DNA from: Mycolicibacterium lutetiense
Lineage (GTDB): Bacteria; Actinomycetota; Actinomycetes; Mycobacteriales; Mycobacteriaceae
Reading direction: 5' to 3'
Length of the DNA stretch: 64,000 nucleotides
Assembly (NCBI RefSeq): GCF_017876775.1
Contig: NZ_JAGIOP010000002.1
Span: 1,364,001 to 1,428,000 of the forward strand
Position numbers and translations under genes: made by a program. The notes under the pieces are model-generated. The model searched no databases. It had not been told where the DNA came from and was given only the letters and a program-made list of their open reading frames with translations. Shown one piece after another: positions 36,354 to 44,714 of the stretch (the stretch's first letter is position 1; every line of letters begins with the position of its first letter).

Positions 36354-37835
36354 ATGGCAACCATCAGCACCCCGCACTATCTGCTCGACCAGGCCAAGCG
36401 CCGGTTCACCCCGACGCCCAACACACTGCCCGGCATGGGCGCGTTGGAGAAGCGCCTCAAGGCCAAGGACTGGGACCAGTTCGTGTTCGCCGAACCCCCC
36501 GCCGGCAGCACGCTCAAGCCGGTCCTCGGCGACTCCGGTTTGCCGATCATCGGCCACATGATCGAGATCTTCCGCGGCGGCCCGAACTTCGTCCTGGAGC
36601 AGTACCGCAAGTACGGCCCCGTCTACTACGCCCAGTCACCTGCGCTGTCGTCGGTGATGGCACTGGGCCCCGACGCCACCCAGGCGGTCTTCTCCAACCG
36701 CAACAAGGATTTCTCGCAGCGCGCCTGGGATCCGATCATCGGGCCCTTCTTCGAAGGCGGCCTGATGTTGCTCGATTTCGATGAGCACATGTTTCACCGC
36801 CGGATCATGCAGGAGGCGTTCACCCGCACGAGGCTGAGCGGCTACATCTCCCACATCGACTCGGTGGCCTCGAACGTGCTGGCCAATGACTGGGTGGCAA
36901 ACGATCGCCGGTTCCTGTTCCACCCTGCGATCAAGGAGCTCACGCTCGATATCGCCTCCGAGGTGTTCATGGGTGTTCCGGCCGGTACCGACCGGGCCCT
37001 GGTCACCACGATCAACAACGCGTTCACCACCACCACACGCGCCGGCAATGCGATCGTGCGGACGTCGGTGCCGCCGCTGAAGTGGTGGCGCGGCATCCAG
37101 GCCCGCAAGACCCTTGAGGACTACTTCGCCAGCCGGATCGGTGAGAAGCGGCGGTCGGAGAGCACCGACATGTTCAGTGTGCTGTGCCATTCTGCCGACG
37201 AGGACGGCCAGACGTTCACCGACGAGCAGATCATCAGCCACATGATCTTCGTGATGATGGCCGCCCACGACACGTCGACCTCGACGTTGACGACGATGGC
37301 CTATCACCTGGCTGCCAACCCGGAATGGCAGGAACGACTGCGCGACGACTCGGCCCGGATCGGCGACGGGCCGCTGGACTTCGAGTCGCTGGACAAGCTG
37401 GAAACCTACGACCTGGTGATCAACGAGTCGCTGCGGATGATGACGCCGCTGCCGTTCAATTTCCGCGAGGCCGTGCGCGACACCGAGTTGCTGGGCTACT
37501 TCATCCCGGCCGGCACAAGCGTGGTGACGTGGCCGTCGATCAACCACCGGCTGCCCGAGCTGTGGACCGACCCGGACAAGTTCGACCCGGAGCGTTTCGC
37601 CGAGCCGCGCAGCGAGCACAAGAGGCACCGCTATGCGTTCGCCCCGTTCGGCGGGGGCGCACACAAGTGCATCGGCATGGTGTTCGGACAGTTGGAGATC
37701 AAGACCGTGATGCACCGGCTGCTACGGCGCTACAAGCTGGAGCTCGCCAGCCCGGATTACCAGCCGCGCTATGACTACGGCGGCATGCCGGTCCCGATCG
37801 ACGGCATGCCGATCGTGCTGCGCCCGCTGCACTGA
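36354..37835 (+). CDS. cyp136: Cytochrome P450, CYP136 type
   Basis: This 493-residue P450 has the I-helix motif AAHDTSTST, the K-helix ESLR and the haem-binding loop FAPFGGGAHKCIG with the thiolate at Cys439. Gene order (TetR, SDR, P450) equals Rv3057c-Rv3059, so CYP136 is the likely family. Sequence features are close to CYP51-like sterol oxidases, but its substrate is not settled. AGGAG upstream supports the ATG at 36354. The TetR operator at 36265 probably controls it. The terminator palindrome at 37851 follows. Confidence 0.88.
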   Translation: MATISTPHYLLDQAKRRFTPTPNTLPGMGALEKRLKAKDWDQFVFAEPPAGSTLKPVLGDSGLPIIGHMIEIFRGGPNFVLEQYRKYGPVYYAQSPALSSVMALGPDATQAVFSNRNKDFSQRAWDPIIGPFFEGGLMLLDFDEHMFHRRIMQEAFTRTRLSGYISHIDSVASNVLANDWVANDRRFLFHPAIKELTLDIASEVFMGVPAGTDRALVTTINNAFTTTTRAGNAIVRTSVPPLKWWRGIQARKTLEDYFASRIGEKRRSESTDMFSVLCHSADEDGQTFTDEQIISHMIFVMMAAHDTSTSTLTTMAYHLAANPEWQERLRDDSARIGDGPLDFESLDKLETYDLVINESLRMMTPLPFNFREAVRDTELLGYFIPAGTSVVTWPSINHRLPELWTDPDKFDPERFAEPRSEHKRHRYAFAPFGGGAHKCIGMVFGQLEIKTVMHRLLRRYKLELASPDYQPRYDYGGMPVPIDGMPIVLRPLH

Positions 37836-37850
37836 CGCATCTGATGGCCC

Positions 37851-37904
37851 AGTGGCCAGTTGTTGCACGTGTTCCTTGTAATTGCGTGCCACAACTGGCC
37901 ATTC
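37851..37904. terminator. Palindrome family A, copy 3
   Basis: TGGCCAGTTGTTGCACG and CGTGCCACAACTGGCCA form a 17-bp stem with one mismatch and a roughly 14-base loop. It lies between the convergent CYP136 and LeuA-domain genes. Confidence 0.7.
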
Positions 37905-37922
37905 GGCGCAGTCAGGCTCCGG

Positions 37923-38417
37923 TCAGGCGGCCATCAGCCGGTTGGCACACGCGATCACGGCATACAGCGCCGATTGCTCCGGATCATCATCGAGCCCCAT
38001 CGCCCACTCGCTGTGTAAGCCGTCGCAGCCTTCGATGAACGTCGCGGTCCGGCCGCCGGTGGGCAGCTGATGAAACGACATGGTCTCGACGGTGATCCCC
38101 TGCGCGTAGAGCATCTCGGTGAGTGCGGCGACGGGCCCACTCGCGGCTGCGGTCGATGTGCTGATGGCGTCGCCCAGAGCCAATGTGGCCTGGTAGTGGC
38201 GGGCTTGCGGCCCCAACCTGCCGGCTGAACGCGCCGTATCGGTGCAGGTCCACTGCCCCAGTTTCAACCCACCGGGGCCGGTCGCGTATTCGTCGAGGAA
38301 CTGCTCCCAGGAGGCCGACGCCCCGGCTTCGCGCAGGCCACGCGGTAGCGGGTTGGAAAAATAGGCAGCGAACGACGACGGGGTGCTCGATTGCGGAGCC
38401 GATGTGCTGAGTTGCAT
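37923..38417 (-). CDS. Stand-alone LeuA-type allosteric regulatory domain protein
   Basis: This 164-residue protein resembles the C-terminal regulatory (dimerisation) domain of alpha-isopropylmalate synthase, without the catalytic TIM barrel. Matching features are an upstream F..Y-type helix (WEQFLDEYATGP) and the core SGPVAALTEMLYAQGI, ATFIEGCDG, EWAMGLDDDPEQSALYAVI and ACANRL, which parallel GPLAAF...AAYVE...WGVGI...SLRAVVSAVNR in LeuA. In LeuA this domain binds leucine for feedback inhibition. The lone domain could bind a branched-chain amino acid or modulate LeuA or a related enzyme, which is inference. The ATG at 38417 is chosen; a longer frame runs into a leader hairpin. An attenuator-like leader lies upstream. 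Confidence 0.75.
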   Translation of the reverse strand: MQLSTSAPQSSTPSSFAAYFSNPLPRGLREAGASASWEQFLDEYATGPGGLKLGQWTCTDTARSAGRLGPQARHYQATLALGDAISTSTAAASGPVAALTEMLYAQGITVETMSFHQLPTGGRTATFIEGCDGLHSEWAMGLDDDPEQSALYAVIACANRLMAA

Positions 38418-38455
38418 GTGCCGGTCTTCTCTGACTAGAGGAAGTGACCGACGGA

Positions 38456-38513
38456 GTAGCGAACGACCCACAGCGGGGGGTCGGTCTGATCAGACCCCGC
38501 TGCGGGTTGCTAC
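38456..38513 (-). promoter_or_regulatory. Attenuator-like hairpin before LeuA-domain gene
   Basis: On the minus strand GTAGC...CAGCGGGG pairs with CCCCGCTG...GCTAC to form a long hairpin whose 5' arm overlaps the Val codons of the leader peptide. A perfect 14-bp palindrome (GGTCTGATCAGACC, 38483-38496) sits inside and could form an alternative structure. The arrangement of leader peptide, hairpin and biosynthetic-type gene fits transcription attenuation. It ends 38 bases before the ATG. Confidence 0.6.
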
Positions 38514-38564
38514 TACGAGTCGCCTTGGCACGTTGGCGATGCTAGACGCTGTCGAGCCGGTCAC
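38490..38564 (-). CDS. Candidate leader peptide with Leu-Val-Val
   Basis: A 24-codon frame starting with GTG at 38564 and ending TGA at 38490 encodes MTGSTASSIANVPRRLVVAT and four further residues. Codons for Leu (CTC), Val (GTA) and Val (GTA), with GTA rare in this GC-rich genome, lie at 38519-38511, at the edge of the hairpin's 5' arm. Ribosome stalling there under branched-chain amino acid starvation would block the hairpin and let transcription reach the LeuA-domain gene. The start codon is tentative, and I saw no strong ribosome site beyond GGAGTC about 15 bases upstream. Confidence 0.5.
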   Translation of the reverse strand: MTGSTASSIANVPRRLVVATRSGV

Positions 38565-38607
38565 GCAAACACTTTTGACTCCGTAGTCTCGGCAACGTGG
38601 ATGGCTC

Positions 38608-39369
38608 ATGAGCGCCGGTGAGGTCGTCCTGCTCGTCCTGGCCGGTATCGGCGGCGGACTGACCGGCAGTATCGCCGGCCTGGCCTCGGTGGTCACCTAC
38701 CCCGCACTGCTGCTCATCGGCTTGCCTCCGGTCACCGCGAATGTGACCAACACCGTGGCGCTGGTGTTCAACGGCGTCGGTTCCGTGTGGGGATCGCGGC
38801 CCGAGCTCGCCGGGCAGGGCGCCTGGATCAGACGGATCATCCCGATCGCGGTCGCCGGCGGGGCGGTCGGCGCGGCACTGCTGCTGTGCACGCCGGCCGA
38901 GGGTTTCGAGAAGGTGGTTCCGGTGCTCCTGGCGTTCGCGTCGGTGGCGATCCTGCTGCCGCGCGGCCGCCCGCAGGAGACGCGGGTGGCCGACCATCGT
39001 GAGCATCGACTCAAGGTCGCCATGGAGGCCGGGGCGATCTTCCTCATCACCATCTATGGCGGCTACTTCGGTGCCGCCGCCGGGGTGCTGTTGCTGGCGC
39101 TGCTGCTGCGAACCGGCGGCGCGACGCTCGCGCATGCCAACGCCGCCAAGAATGTGATCCTCGGTGTCGCCAATTCGGTTGCCGCGGTGGCGTTCATCGT
39201 GGTGGCGCCGGTGTACTGGCCGGCGGTGATCCCGTTGGGCGCCGGGTGTCTGGTCGGATCACGCCTGGGCCCGGTCATCGTGCGGCACGCACCCGCCGGC
39301 CCGCTGCGGTTCCTGATCGGCGCGGCCGGCGTGGCTCTCGCCGTCAAGCTCGCGCTCGATACGTACTGA
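38608..39369 (+). CDS. TauE/SafE-family membrane transporter
   Basis: This 253-residue integral membrane protein has about eight hydrophobic helices and the pattern of the TauE/SafE (DUF81) family, with two related halves starting GIGGGLTGSIAGLASVVTYPALL and GGYFGAAAGVLLLALLL. Members export sulfite or other sulfur or organic anions. The substrate here is unknown. The ATG at 38608 is preceded by a short gap shared with the divergent leader peptide, so its promoter overlaps the LeuA-domain control region. It is convergent with the kinase-fold gene. Confidence 0.85.
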   Translation: MSAGEVVLLVLAGIGGGLTGSIAGLASVVTYPALLLIGLPPVTANVTNTVALVFNGVGSVWGSRPELAGQGAWIRRIIPIAVAGGAVGAALLLCTPAEGFEKVVPVLLAFASVAILLPRGRPQETRVADHREHRLKVAMEAGAIFLITIYGGYFGAAAGVLLLALLLRTGGATLAHANAAKNVILGVANSVAAVAFIVVAPVYWPAVIPLGAGCLVGSRLGPVIVRHAPAGPLRFLIGAAGVALAVKLALDTY

Positions 39370-39389
39370 CTTCGCCCGGCGAGCAGCTA

Positions 39390-40463
39390 TCACGTAAAGG
39401 GGTTGTCGCCCTTGGTGACCCGGGTCCCCAGCGCGAGGAGATTCTCCGCCGAGGCGTGCAGTTGCTCGCCGGCGTCGCGGCTGGCCCGCCCGGCCAGGTA
39501 GCGCGACCAGGTGCCCTCGATGACGATGCCGAGTTTGAAGCAGGCCAGCGCCACATACCAATCCAGCCGGTCGGTCTGGCGGCCTCCGGCGGCGCGATAG
39601 GCCTCGATGAGTTCGCTGCGGTGGGCCAGTCCCCCGAGTGCGACCAGCGCAGACCCCGCGTTGATCGGGTTGGGTTCGTCGGGCCAGCACACCAGCATCC
39701 AACCGAGGTCGAGCAGTGGATCGCCGATCGTGCACATCTCCCAGTCGATGAACGCGGCCAGTTCGGCGGTGTCGCGGCGCAGCAGGACGTTGTTGAGGTG
39801 GGCGTCACCGTGCATGATGCCGGGTTCGGCGTCGGGCGGGCGGTTGTCCTCCAACCATTGCGCCAACTCCCCGACGCCCGTCAACGACTCGGGCGAGTAC
39901 CGGTCGTGGCGGTAGCTGTCGAGCAGGCCCAGGAACTGCGGAACCTGGCGGGCCAGAAACGATCCCGGCCGGCGGATCGCCGCGAGTTCACTGTTCTCCC
40001 AGGCCACGTTGCCCAGCGCGGCCAGGCTCCTGGCGTAGGACAACCCGACGCGGTAGCGCAGTCCGGCATCGGCCTCATACGCCGGACTCACCTCGGTACC
40101 GGGATTGAACCCGTCGACCTCCTCCATCAGGTAGAACACCACGCCGATCACGTCGAGGTCGGTGCAGCCGGCGATGAAACCCGGATGCGGCACGGCCGAA
40201 CCCGCCAGGGTGCGCAGCACCGCGATCTCGCGCAGCATGGTCTTGTCACTGGTCGGCCGGGGGTGTAAAGGCGGACGCCGCAAGACCATTCGACGTCCGT
40301 CGACGCTCATGCCCACCACGATGTTCTGGGTTCCGCCGGTCAGCGGCGCCACGTCGGTCAGCGCCGTTCCGATCCGCTGCTCGCGCAGCCAGCGCTCAAT
40401 GGCGTCCTGATCGGCGGCGCTGAGCGTGGGCAATTCCTGGACGTCGTCGGGCATGCCAGCCAT
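39390..40463 (-). CDS. Aminoglycoside-phosphotransferase-fold protein
   Basis: This 357-residue protein has the APH/choline-kinase fold: an N-terminal nucleotide-binding lobe (GGTQNIVVGM), the catalytic loop IMHGDAHLNNVLL and the metal-binding IDWEM. It matches the mycobacterial phosphotransferase family often located near acyl-CoA dehydrogenase genes (FadE36-like partners). The substrate is unknown, and antibiotic resistance is not implied. The start could be the ATG at 40463 or at 40454. The methyltransferase gene lies upstream, 21 bases away, on the same strand. Confidence 0.85.
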   Translation of the reverse strand: MAGMPDDVQELPTLSAADQDAIERWLREQRIGTALTDVAPLTGGTQNIVVGMSVDGRRMVLRRPPLHPRPTSDKTMLREIAVLRTLAGSAVPHPGFIAGCTDLDVIGVVFYLMEEVDGFNPGTEVSPAYEADAGLRYRVGLSYARSLAALGNVAWENSELAAIRRPGSFLARQVPQFLGLLDSYRHDRYSPESLTGVGELAQWLEDNRPPDAEPGIMHGDAHLNNVLLRRDTAELAAFIDWEMCTIGDPLLDLGWMLVCWPDEPNPINAGSALVALGGLAHRSELIEAYRAAGGRQTDRLDWYVALACFKLGIVIEGTWSRYLAGRASRDAGEQLHASAENLLALGTRVTKGDNPFT

Positions 40464-40484
40464 GGTGCCAGCTGCCCGCTTCGA

Positions 40485-41300
40485 TCAGTGTGTGTTCACG
40501 ACGGTCAGCAGGTATTCCCACGGCATCGAGGAACCGGTGCGGAACCGGTCGCCCAAAGCGGCGATCTCCGCGTCCAGTTCGGCGACCCGATCGGCATCGG
40601 CGGCGATGGCCCGGTAGGCCGAGATCGTGGGGCCGTAGTTGGCCTTGAAATAGTCGCGGAACGCTGCGCCGTCGGGGTAGGCCGTGACGTCCAGTTCCCT
40701 GCGTTCACAGGACAACTCGCCGACCCGCTCGCCCAGCAGGGTGCGCAGGTACTGCTCATCGCCCCACCGCGGCGGCGGGGACACCCCGGGAGGTGGCGCC
40801 GGCACGTACGGCTTCATGGTGGCGAACAACTGGCCGATGAATCCCTCAGGCGTCCAGGAAATCAGACCGATCCGGCCGCCCGGGCGGGTGACCCGCACGA
40901 GTTCATCAGCAGCCTGCTGGTGGTGCGGGGCGAACATCACCCCGATGCAGGAGAGCACCGCATCGAAGGAATTGTCGGCGTACGGCAACGCCTCGGCGTT
41001 GGCCTCGGCCCAGTCGATCGTCACTTCGGCCTCCGCGCCGAGTCGGCGCCCCTGTTCGACGAGTTCTGGGCACAGGTCGCTGGCGGTCACCTGCGCACCC
41101 GTCGCGGCAGCGGGAATGGCCACGTTGCCGGTCCCGGCCGCTACGTCGAGTACGCGGTCACCTGGCCCGATGCCGCTGGCCTCGACCAGTACGGGACCCA
41201 GTGGGCGCACGATGTTCGCGGCGATCGTCGCGTAGTCGCCAAGCGCCCACAGCGCCCGGTGTTTGGCCTCAAGCTCGATATCGGTGGTCGTGACGTTCAT
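40485..41300 (-). CDS. SAM-dependent methyltransferase
   Basis: This 271-residue class I methyltransferase has the SAM-binding motif VLDVAAGTGNVAI near residue 50, the acidic motif VTASDLCPELV after it, and FDAVLSCIGVMFAPH and VTRPGGRIGLISW later. It is of the UbiE/methyltransferase-11 type, and its substrate is unknown. The ATG at 41300 has AGAGGAG upstream. The longer frame is shadow of the divergent control region. It is divergent from an HxlR regulator, which probably controls it. Confidence 0.88.
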   Translation of the reverse strand: MNVTTTDIELEAKHRALWALGDYATIAANIVRPLGPVLVEASGIGPGDRVLDVAAGTGNVAIPAAATGAQVTASDLCPELVEQGRRLGAEAEVTIDWAEANAEALPYADNSFDAVLSCIGVMFAPHHQQAADELVRVTRPGGRIGLISWTPEGFIGQLFATMKPYVPAPPPGVSPPPRWGDEQYLRTLLGERVGELSCERRELDVTAYPDGAAFRDYFKANYGPTISAYRAIAADADRVAELDAEIAALGDRFRTGSSMPWEYLLTVVNTH

Positions 41301-41353
41301 GACGAACTCCTCTCGCGGATTGGCTTCATCGTCATCCCCCGCGACCGGCGATT

Positions 41354-41397
41354 CCAGTACCAGATCTGTAGCGGCCCTGGTTCTGGATCTGTACTGG
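41354..41397. promoter_or_regulatory. Possible HxlR operator
   Basis: CCAGTACCAGATC (41354-41366) and GATCTGTACTGG (41386-41397) are inverted copies with one extra base, spaced by 19 bases, in the gap between the divergent methyltransferase and HxlR genes. They may be half-sites of a repressor operator. Confidence 0.35.
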
Positions 41398-41461
41398 CTT
41401 CCGGGCCCTGACAGCGGTGTACTTATGACACTGCGCACTCTCGCCGGGAGGAAGACCGCCG

Positions 41462-42136
41462 ATGTCGACATATGGCCAGTTCTGTCCCGTGGCCAAGGCC
41501 ATGGAATTGCTCGACGAACGCTGGACCTTGCTGGTGGTCCGGGAACTGCTGCGGGGCAGCGCGCACTTCAACGACCTGCGCCGCGGGGTGCCGAAGATGT
41601 CGCCGGCCCTGTTGTCCAAGCGGCTGAGGTCGTTGGCTCGTGCCGGGGTGATCGAGCGTTCCGAGGTCGACGGGCGGACAAGTTATTCGTTGACCCCGTG
41701 CGGTCAGGAACTTGCCGGTGTGGTCGACGCGCTCGGCTCGTGGGGGGTGCGGTGGATCGGTGAGCTGGGCGAGCAGGATCTCGACCCACACCTGCTGATG
41801 TGGGACATGCGCCGCACCATTGCGATCGCGGACTGGCCGCGGTCGCGCACCACGGTCGCGTTCGTCCTCGACGGTGTTGCACCCAAGGCGTCGAGGTGGT
41901 GGCTCACCGTGAGCGACGGGCAGGTCGATGTGTGCGATTTCGATCCCGGCTACGAACCTGCGGGGACCGTGCAGACCGACCTGCGCACGCTGGTCGAGAT
42001 CTGGCGCGGCGATGTCGGCTGGGCCCGGGCGATCCTCGACGGCAGCGTCGCACTGTCAGGATCTGCCGACGTCCGCCATGCCATCCCGAAATGGCTGGGC
42101 CAGAGCACGGCGGCCGCGATTCCTCGGCCGGCCTGA
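41462..42136 (+). CDS. HxlR-family regulator with SCP2-like tail
   Basis: The first 100 residues of this 224-residue protein are a classic HxlR winged helix (CPVAKAMELLDERWTLLVVRELL, HFNDLRRGVPKMSPALLSKRL). The C-terminal 110 residues (TTVAFVLDG through VQTDLRTLVEIWRGD and ILDGSVALSG) look like a SCP2 sterol-carrier domain, which suggests that it senses a lipid. It starts with ATG behind GGAGGAAG. It is divergent from the methyltransferase, its likely target, and convergent with the pyruvate-oxidase-like gene, four bases from its stop. Confidence 0.85.
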   Translation: MSTYGQFCPVAKAMELLDERWTLLVVRELLRGSAHFNDLRRGVPKMSPALLSKRLRSLARAGVIERSEVDGRTSYSLTPCGQELAGVVDALGSWGVRWIGELGEQDLDPHLLMWDMRRTIAIADWPRSRTTVAFVLDGVAPKASRWWLTVSDGQVDVCDFDPGYEPAGTVQTDLRTLVEIWRGDVGWARAILDGSVALSGSADVRHAIPKWLGQSTAAAIPRPA

Positions 42137-42140
42137 GCGG

Positions 42141-43877
42141 TCAGTCCAGGATGCGGCGGGCGACGTTGGTGGTGACAAGATCCAGGAGTTCGTCGGCGCG
42201 TCCGGCCAGGATGGTGCGGATCGCGTAGAGCGAGAAGCCTTTGGCCTGTTCGACAGTGATCGCCGGTGGGATCGATAGTTCCTGGCGTGCGGTGTGCACG
42301 TCGATGAGGGCGGGGCCGTCGTGGGCGAAGGCGTCGGCGACGGCGCGTTCGAGGTCAGCCGGTTCGGTGACCCGCCGGCCGAAGATGCCCATCGCCGCAG
42401 CCACCGCGGCGAAGTCCGGGTTCACCAGGTCGGTGCCGAACGTGACGATGCCCGCGGCCTTCATCTCGAGCTCCACGAAGTTCAGCGACGAGTTGTTGAA
42501 CACGATCAGCTTCACCGGGAGCTTGTTCTGGATCAGCGTCACCAATTCCCCGAACAGCATGGTCAGGCCGCCGTCACCGGCCAGGGCGACCACCTGCCGG
42601 TCAGGGAAGGCGGTCTGCGCGCCGATCGCGTGCGGAAGCGCATTGGCCATCGTGCCGTGGTTGAACGACCCGATCAGCCTGCGGCGGCCGTTCATGGTCA
42701 GGTACCGGGCCGCCCACACCACCGGGGAGCCGACATCGCAGGTGAACACCGCGTTGTCGGTCGCGAGCCGGTTTGCCACCGCGGCAACGTATTCCGGCCG
42801 GATCGGGGTCTTGTCGCGATCGTTGACGGCCAGTGAATCGAGCTGCGCTCGAGTCTTGCGGTAGTGCCGCAGTGAGCGGTCGAGATGCTCTCGGTCGGTC
42901 TTGGCGCGTAGCAGCGGCTGCAGTGTCGCCAGGGTGTCGGCGACACTGCCGCGCAGGCCGAGGTCGATCGGGGTTCGCCGGCCGAGGTTGCGGCCGCGGA
43001 TGTCGACTTGAATGACGGTGGCGCTCTCGGGATAGAACTGTTGATACGGGAAGTCGGTGCCCAGCATCAGCAGTGTGTCGGCTTCTTTGATGGCCTTGTA
43101 GCCCGAGGCGAAACCGAGGAGTCCGGTCATGCCGACGTCGAACGGGTTGTCGTACTCGATGAATTCCTTGCCGCGCAACGCATGCACGATCGGGGCCTGC
43201 AGCGTCGAGGCGAGTTCGATCAGGGCGTCGTGTGCACCCGCCGCGCCCGCGCCACCGAGGATGGTGACCCGCTCGGCGGCGTTGAGGATGTCAGCGGCCC
43301 GACGGACCGACTCGTCGTCGGGACGCACGACAGATCGGGAGGGCCGCACCGGGCAGGTGGTCCAGCCGGCCTCCCCCGCGCGTTGCAGGAAGATCTCGCC
43401 GGGGATGACGACGACGGCGACGCCGTTCTCCTCGACTGCCGCCCGCATTGCCATCTCGAGGATGCGGGGCGCCATCTCGGGGGTGCTGACGAGTTCGCAG
43501 TAGACGCTGCACTCGCGGAAGAGGTCCTGCGGGTGGGTCTCCTGGAAGTACTCCGACCCGATCTCGGTGCGCGGAATGTGCGCGGCGATCGCCAGCACGG
43601 GAACGCGGCTGCGCTGCGCGTCGAACAGCCCGTTGATGAGGTGCAGGTTGCCCGGGCCGCAACTGCCTGCACACACGGCCAGTTGGCCGGTCAGTGCGGC
43701 ATCGGCCGCCGCGGCGAAGGCGGCGGTCTCCTCATGCCGGACGTGCTGCCAGGTGATCTCGCCGCTACGCCGGAGGGCGTCGGTAAATCCGTTGAGGCTG
43801 TCACCGGGGAGGCCGTAGACCCGCCGTACCCCGCTCAGGGTCAGTGCGGAGATGACTTGGTCTGCGATGGTCGCCAT
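42141..43877 (-). CDS. Thiamine-diphosphate enzyme, pyruvate oxidase/dehydrogenase (PoxB-like)
   Basis: This 578-residue ThDP enzyme has the three domains of the pyruvate oxidase family. The N-terminal domain includes the cofactor-activating Glu region (VRHEETAAFAAAADA near residue 46) and GSCGPGN. A central FAD-type domain and a C-terminal ThDP/Mg domain (ALAGDGGLTMLFGELVTLIQNKLPVKLIVFNN) follow. This fits quinone-linked pyruvate dehydrogenase (acetate-producing, PoxB) better than acetolactate synthase. No membrane-binding C-terminal helix is obvious. I favour the ATG at 43877, four bases after GGGAGG, over the GTG at 43880. A strong hairpin lies upstream at 43895. Confidence 0.85.
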   Translation of the reverse strand: MATIADQVISALTLSGVRRVYGLPGDSLNGFTDALRRSGEITWQHVRHEETAAFAAAADAALTGQLAVCAGSCGPGNLHLINGLFDAQRSRVPVLAIAAHIPRTEIGSEYFQETHPQDLFRECSVYCELVSTPEMAPRILEMAMRAAVEENGVAVVVIPGEIFLQRAGEAGWTTCPVRPSRSVVRPDDESVRRAADILNAAERVTILGGAGAAGAHDALIELASTLQAPIVHALRGKEFIEYDNPFDVGMTGLLGFASGYKAIKEADTLLMLGTDFPYQQFYPESATVIQVDIRGRNLGRRTPIDLGLRGSVADTLATLQPLLRAKTDREHLDRSLRHYRKTRAQLDSLAVNDRDKTPIRPEYVAAVANRLATDNAVFTCDVGSPVVWAARYLTMNGRRRLIGSFNHGTMANALPHAIGAQTAFPDRQVVALAGDGGLTMLFGELVTLIQNKLPVKLIVFNNSSLNFVELEMKAAGIVTFGTDLVNPDFAAVAAAMGIFGRRVTEPADLERAVADAFAHDGPALIDVHTARQELSIPPAITVEQAKGFSLYAIRTILAGRADELLDLVTTNVARRILD

Positions 43878-43894
43878 CACGCCTCCCGGTGTGC

Positions 43895-43943
43895 GATTTC
43901 GGGGTGATCAGCGGCGCTGAGCGCCGCTGATCACCCCGAAATC
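43895..43943. terminator. Perfect palindrome between SDR and PoxB-like genes
   Basis: A perfect 23-bp stem (arm begins GATTTCGGGGTGATCAGC) with a 3-base TGA loop lies immediately after the SDR stop (43947) and 18 bases before the PoxB-like start. It is probably the SDR terminator, and could also bind a regulator or attenuate the downstream gene. It shares no sequence with the other palindrome families. Confidence 0.75.
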
Positions 43944-43946
43944 ACT

Positions 43947-44714
43947 CTACTTGGGGGCGAAGCGCTGGCCGGCGTCCAGACGCAGGCACTGGCCGTTGAG
44001 CATCGGGTTCTCGGCGATCGCGACGGCGAGCTTGGCGTACTCCTCGGGCTTGCCCAGACGCTTGGGGAACGCGGCGTCCTTGGTCAGCACTGAGGCGAAC
44101 TCGTCGGGAATGCCCTCGGTCAGGCCGGTGGCGAACAGGCTCGGGGCAATGGCCAGGACCCGGATGCCCAGGCTGCCCAGGTCGCGCGCCATGGTCAGGC
44201 ACATCCCGGCGATGGCAGCCTTGGACGCGGTGTAGGCGACCTGGCCGATCTGTCCCTCGAACGCCGCGATGGAAGCGGTGTTGATGATGACGCCGCGCTC
44301 TTCGGCCTCTTCGTCGACGGGCTCGTTCTTGCTCATGTGCCAGGCCGCGAGCCGGCTGATGTTGAACGTGCCGATCAGGTTGAGGTCGATGGTGGAGCGG
44401 AACGAGTCCAGGCTGTGCGGGCCGTCCTTCTTGATGGTGCGCTCACCGATGCCGCCACCGGCGGTGGTCACGATGATGTGCAGACCACCCAGGTCCGCGA
44501 CGGCCTGCTCCAGCACCTTCTCGGTGCCGTCGAAGTCGGTGACGTCGACTGCGGCGAACGTACCGCCGATCGCGTCGGCCACTTCCTGGCCCTTGGACTG
44601 CGGCCGGTCCAGCACGACCACAGTGGCGCCGCGCTTGGCCAGCGCCTCAGCGGTAGCGCGGCCGAAGCCCGACGCACCGCCGACGACGATAGCCTTCTTG
44701 CCTTCGATCTCCAT
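43947..44714 (-). CDS. SDR, 3-hydroxyacyl-CoA dehydrogenase type II-like
   Basis: This 255-residue SDR resembles HSD10/3-hydroxyacyl-CoA dehydrogenases of the short-chain type. The cofactor motif is VVGGASGFGRATAEAL near residue 10, TAGG replaces NNAG, the active site is NTASIAAFEGQIGQVAYTASK, and GMCLTMARDLGSLGIRV follows. In mycobacteria such enzymes serve fatty-acid or sterol beta-oxidation. GGAAGC upstream supports the ATG at 44714. It is a single-gene unit preceded by 166 bases of control region before the divergent YqeY-like gene. Confidence 0.88.
   Translation of the reverse strand: MEIEGKKAIVVGGASGFGRATAEALAKRGATVVVLDRPQSKGQEVADAIGGTFAAVDVTDFDGTEKVLEQAVADLGGLHIIVTTAGGGIGERTIKKDGPHSLDSFRSTIDLNLIGTFNISRLAAWHMSKNEPVDEEAEERGVIINTASIAAFEGQIGQVAYTASKAAIAGMCLTMARDLGSLGIRVLAIAPSLFATGLTEGIPDEFASVLTKDAAFPKRLGKPEEYAKLAVAIAENPMLNGQCLRLDAGQRFAPK

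Noticed and set aside
38418..38471. N-terminal extension of the LeuA-domain protein
   Set aside because: The frame continues upstream to a GTG at 38471, but the added residues are Leu/Arg-rich and come from the hairpin. The ATG at 38417 fits the domain start.
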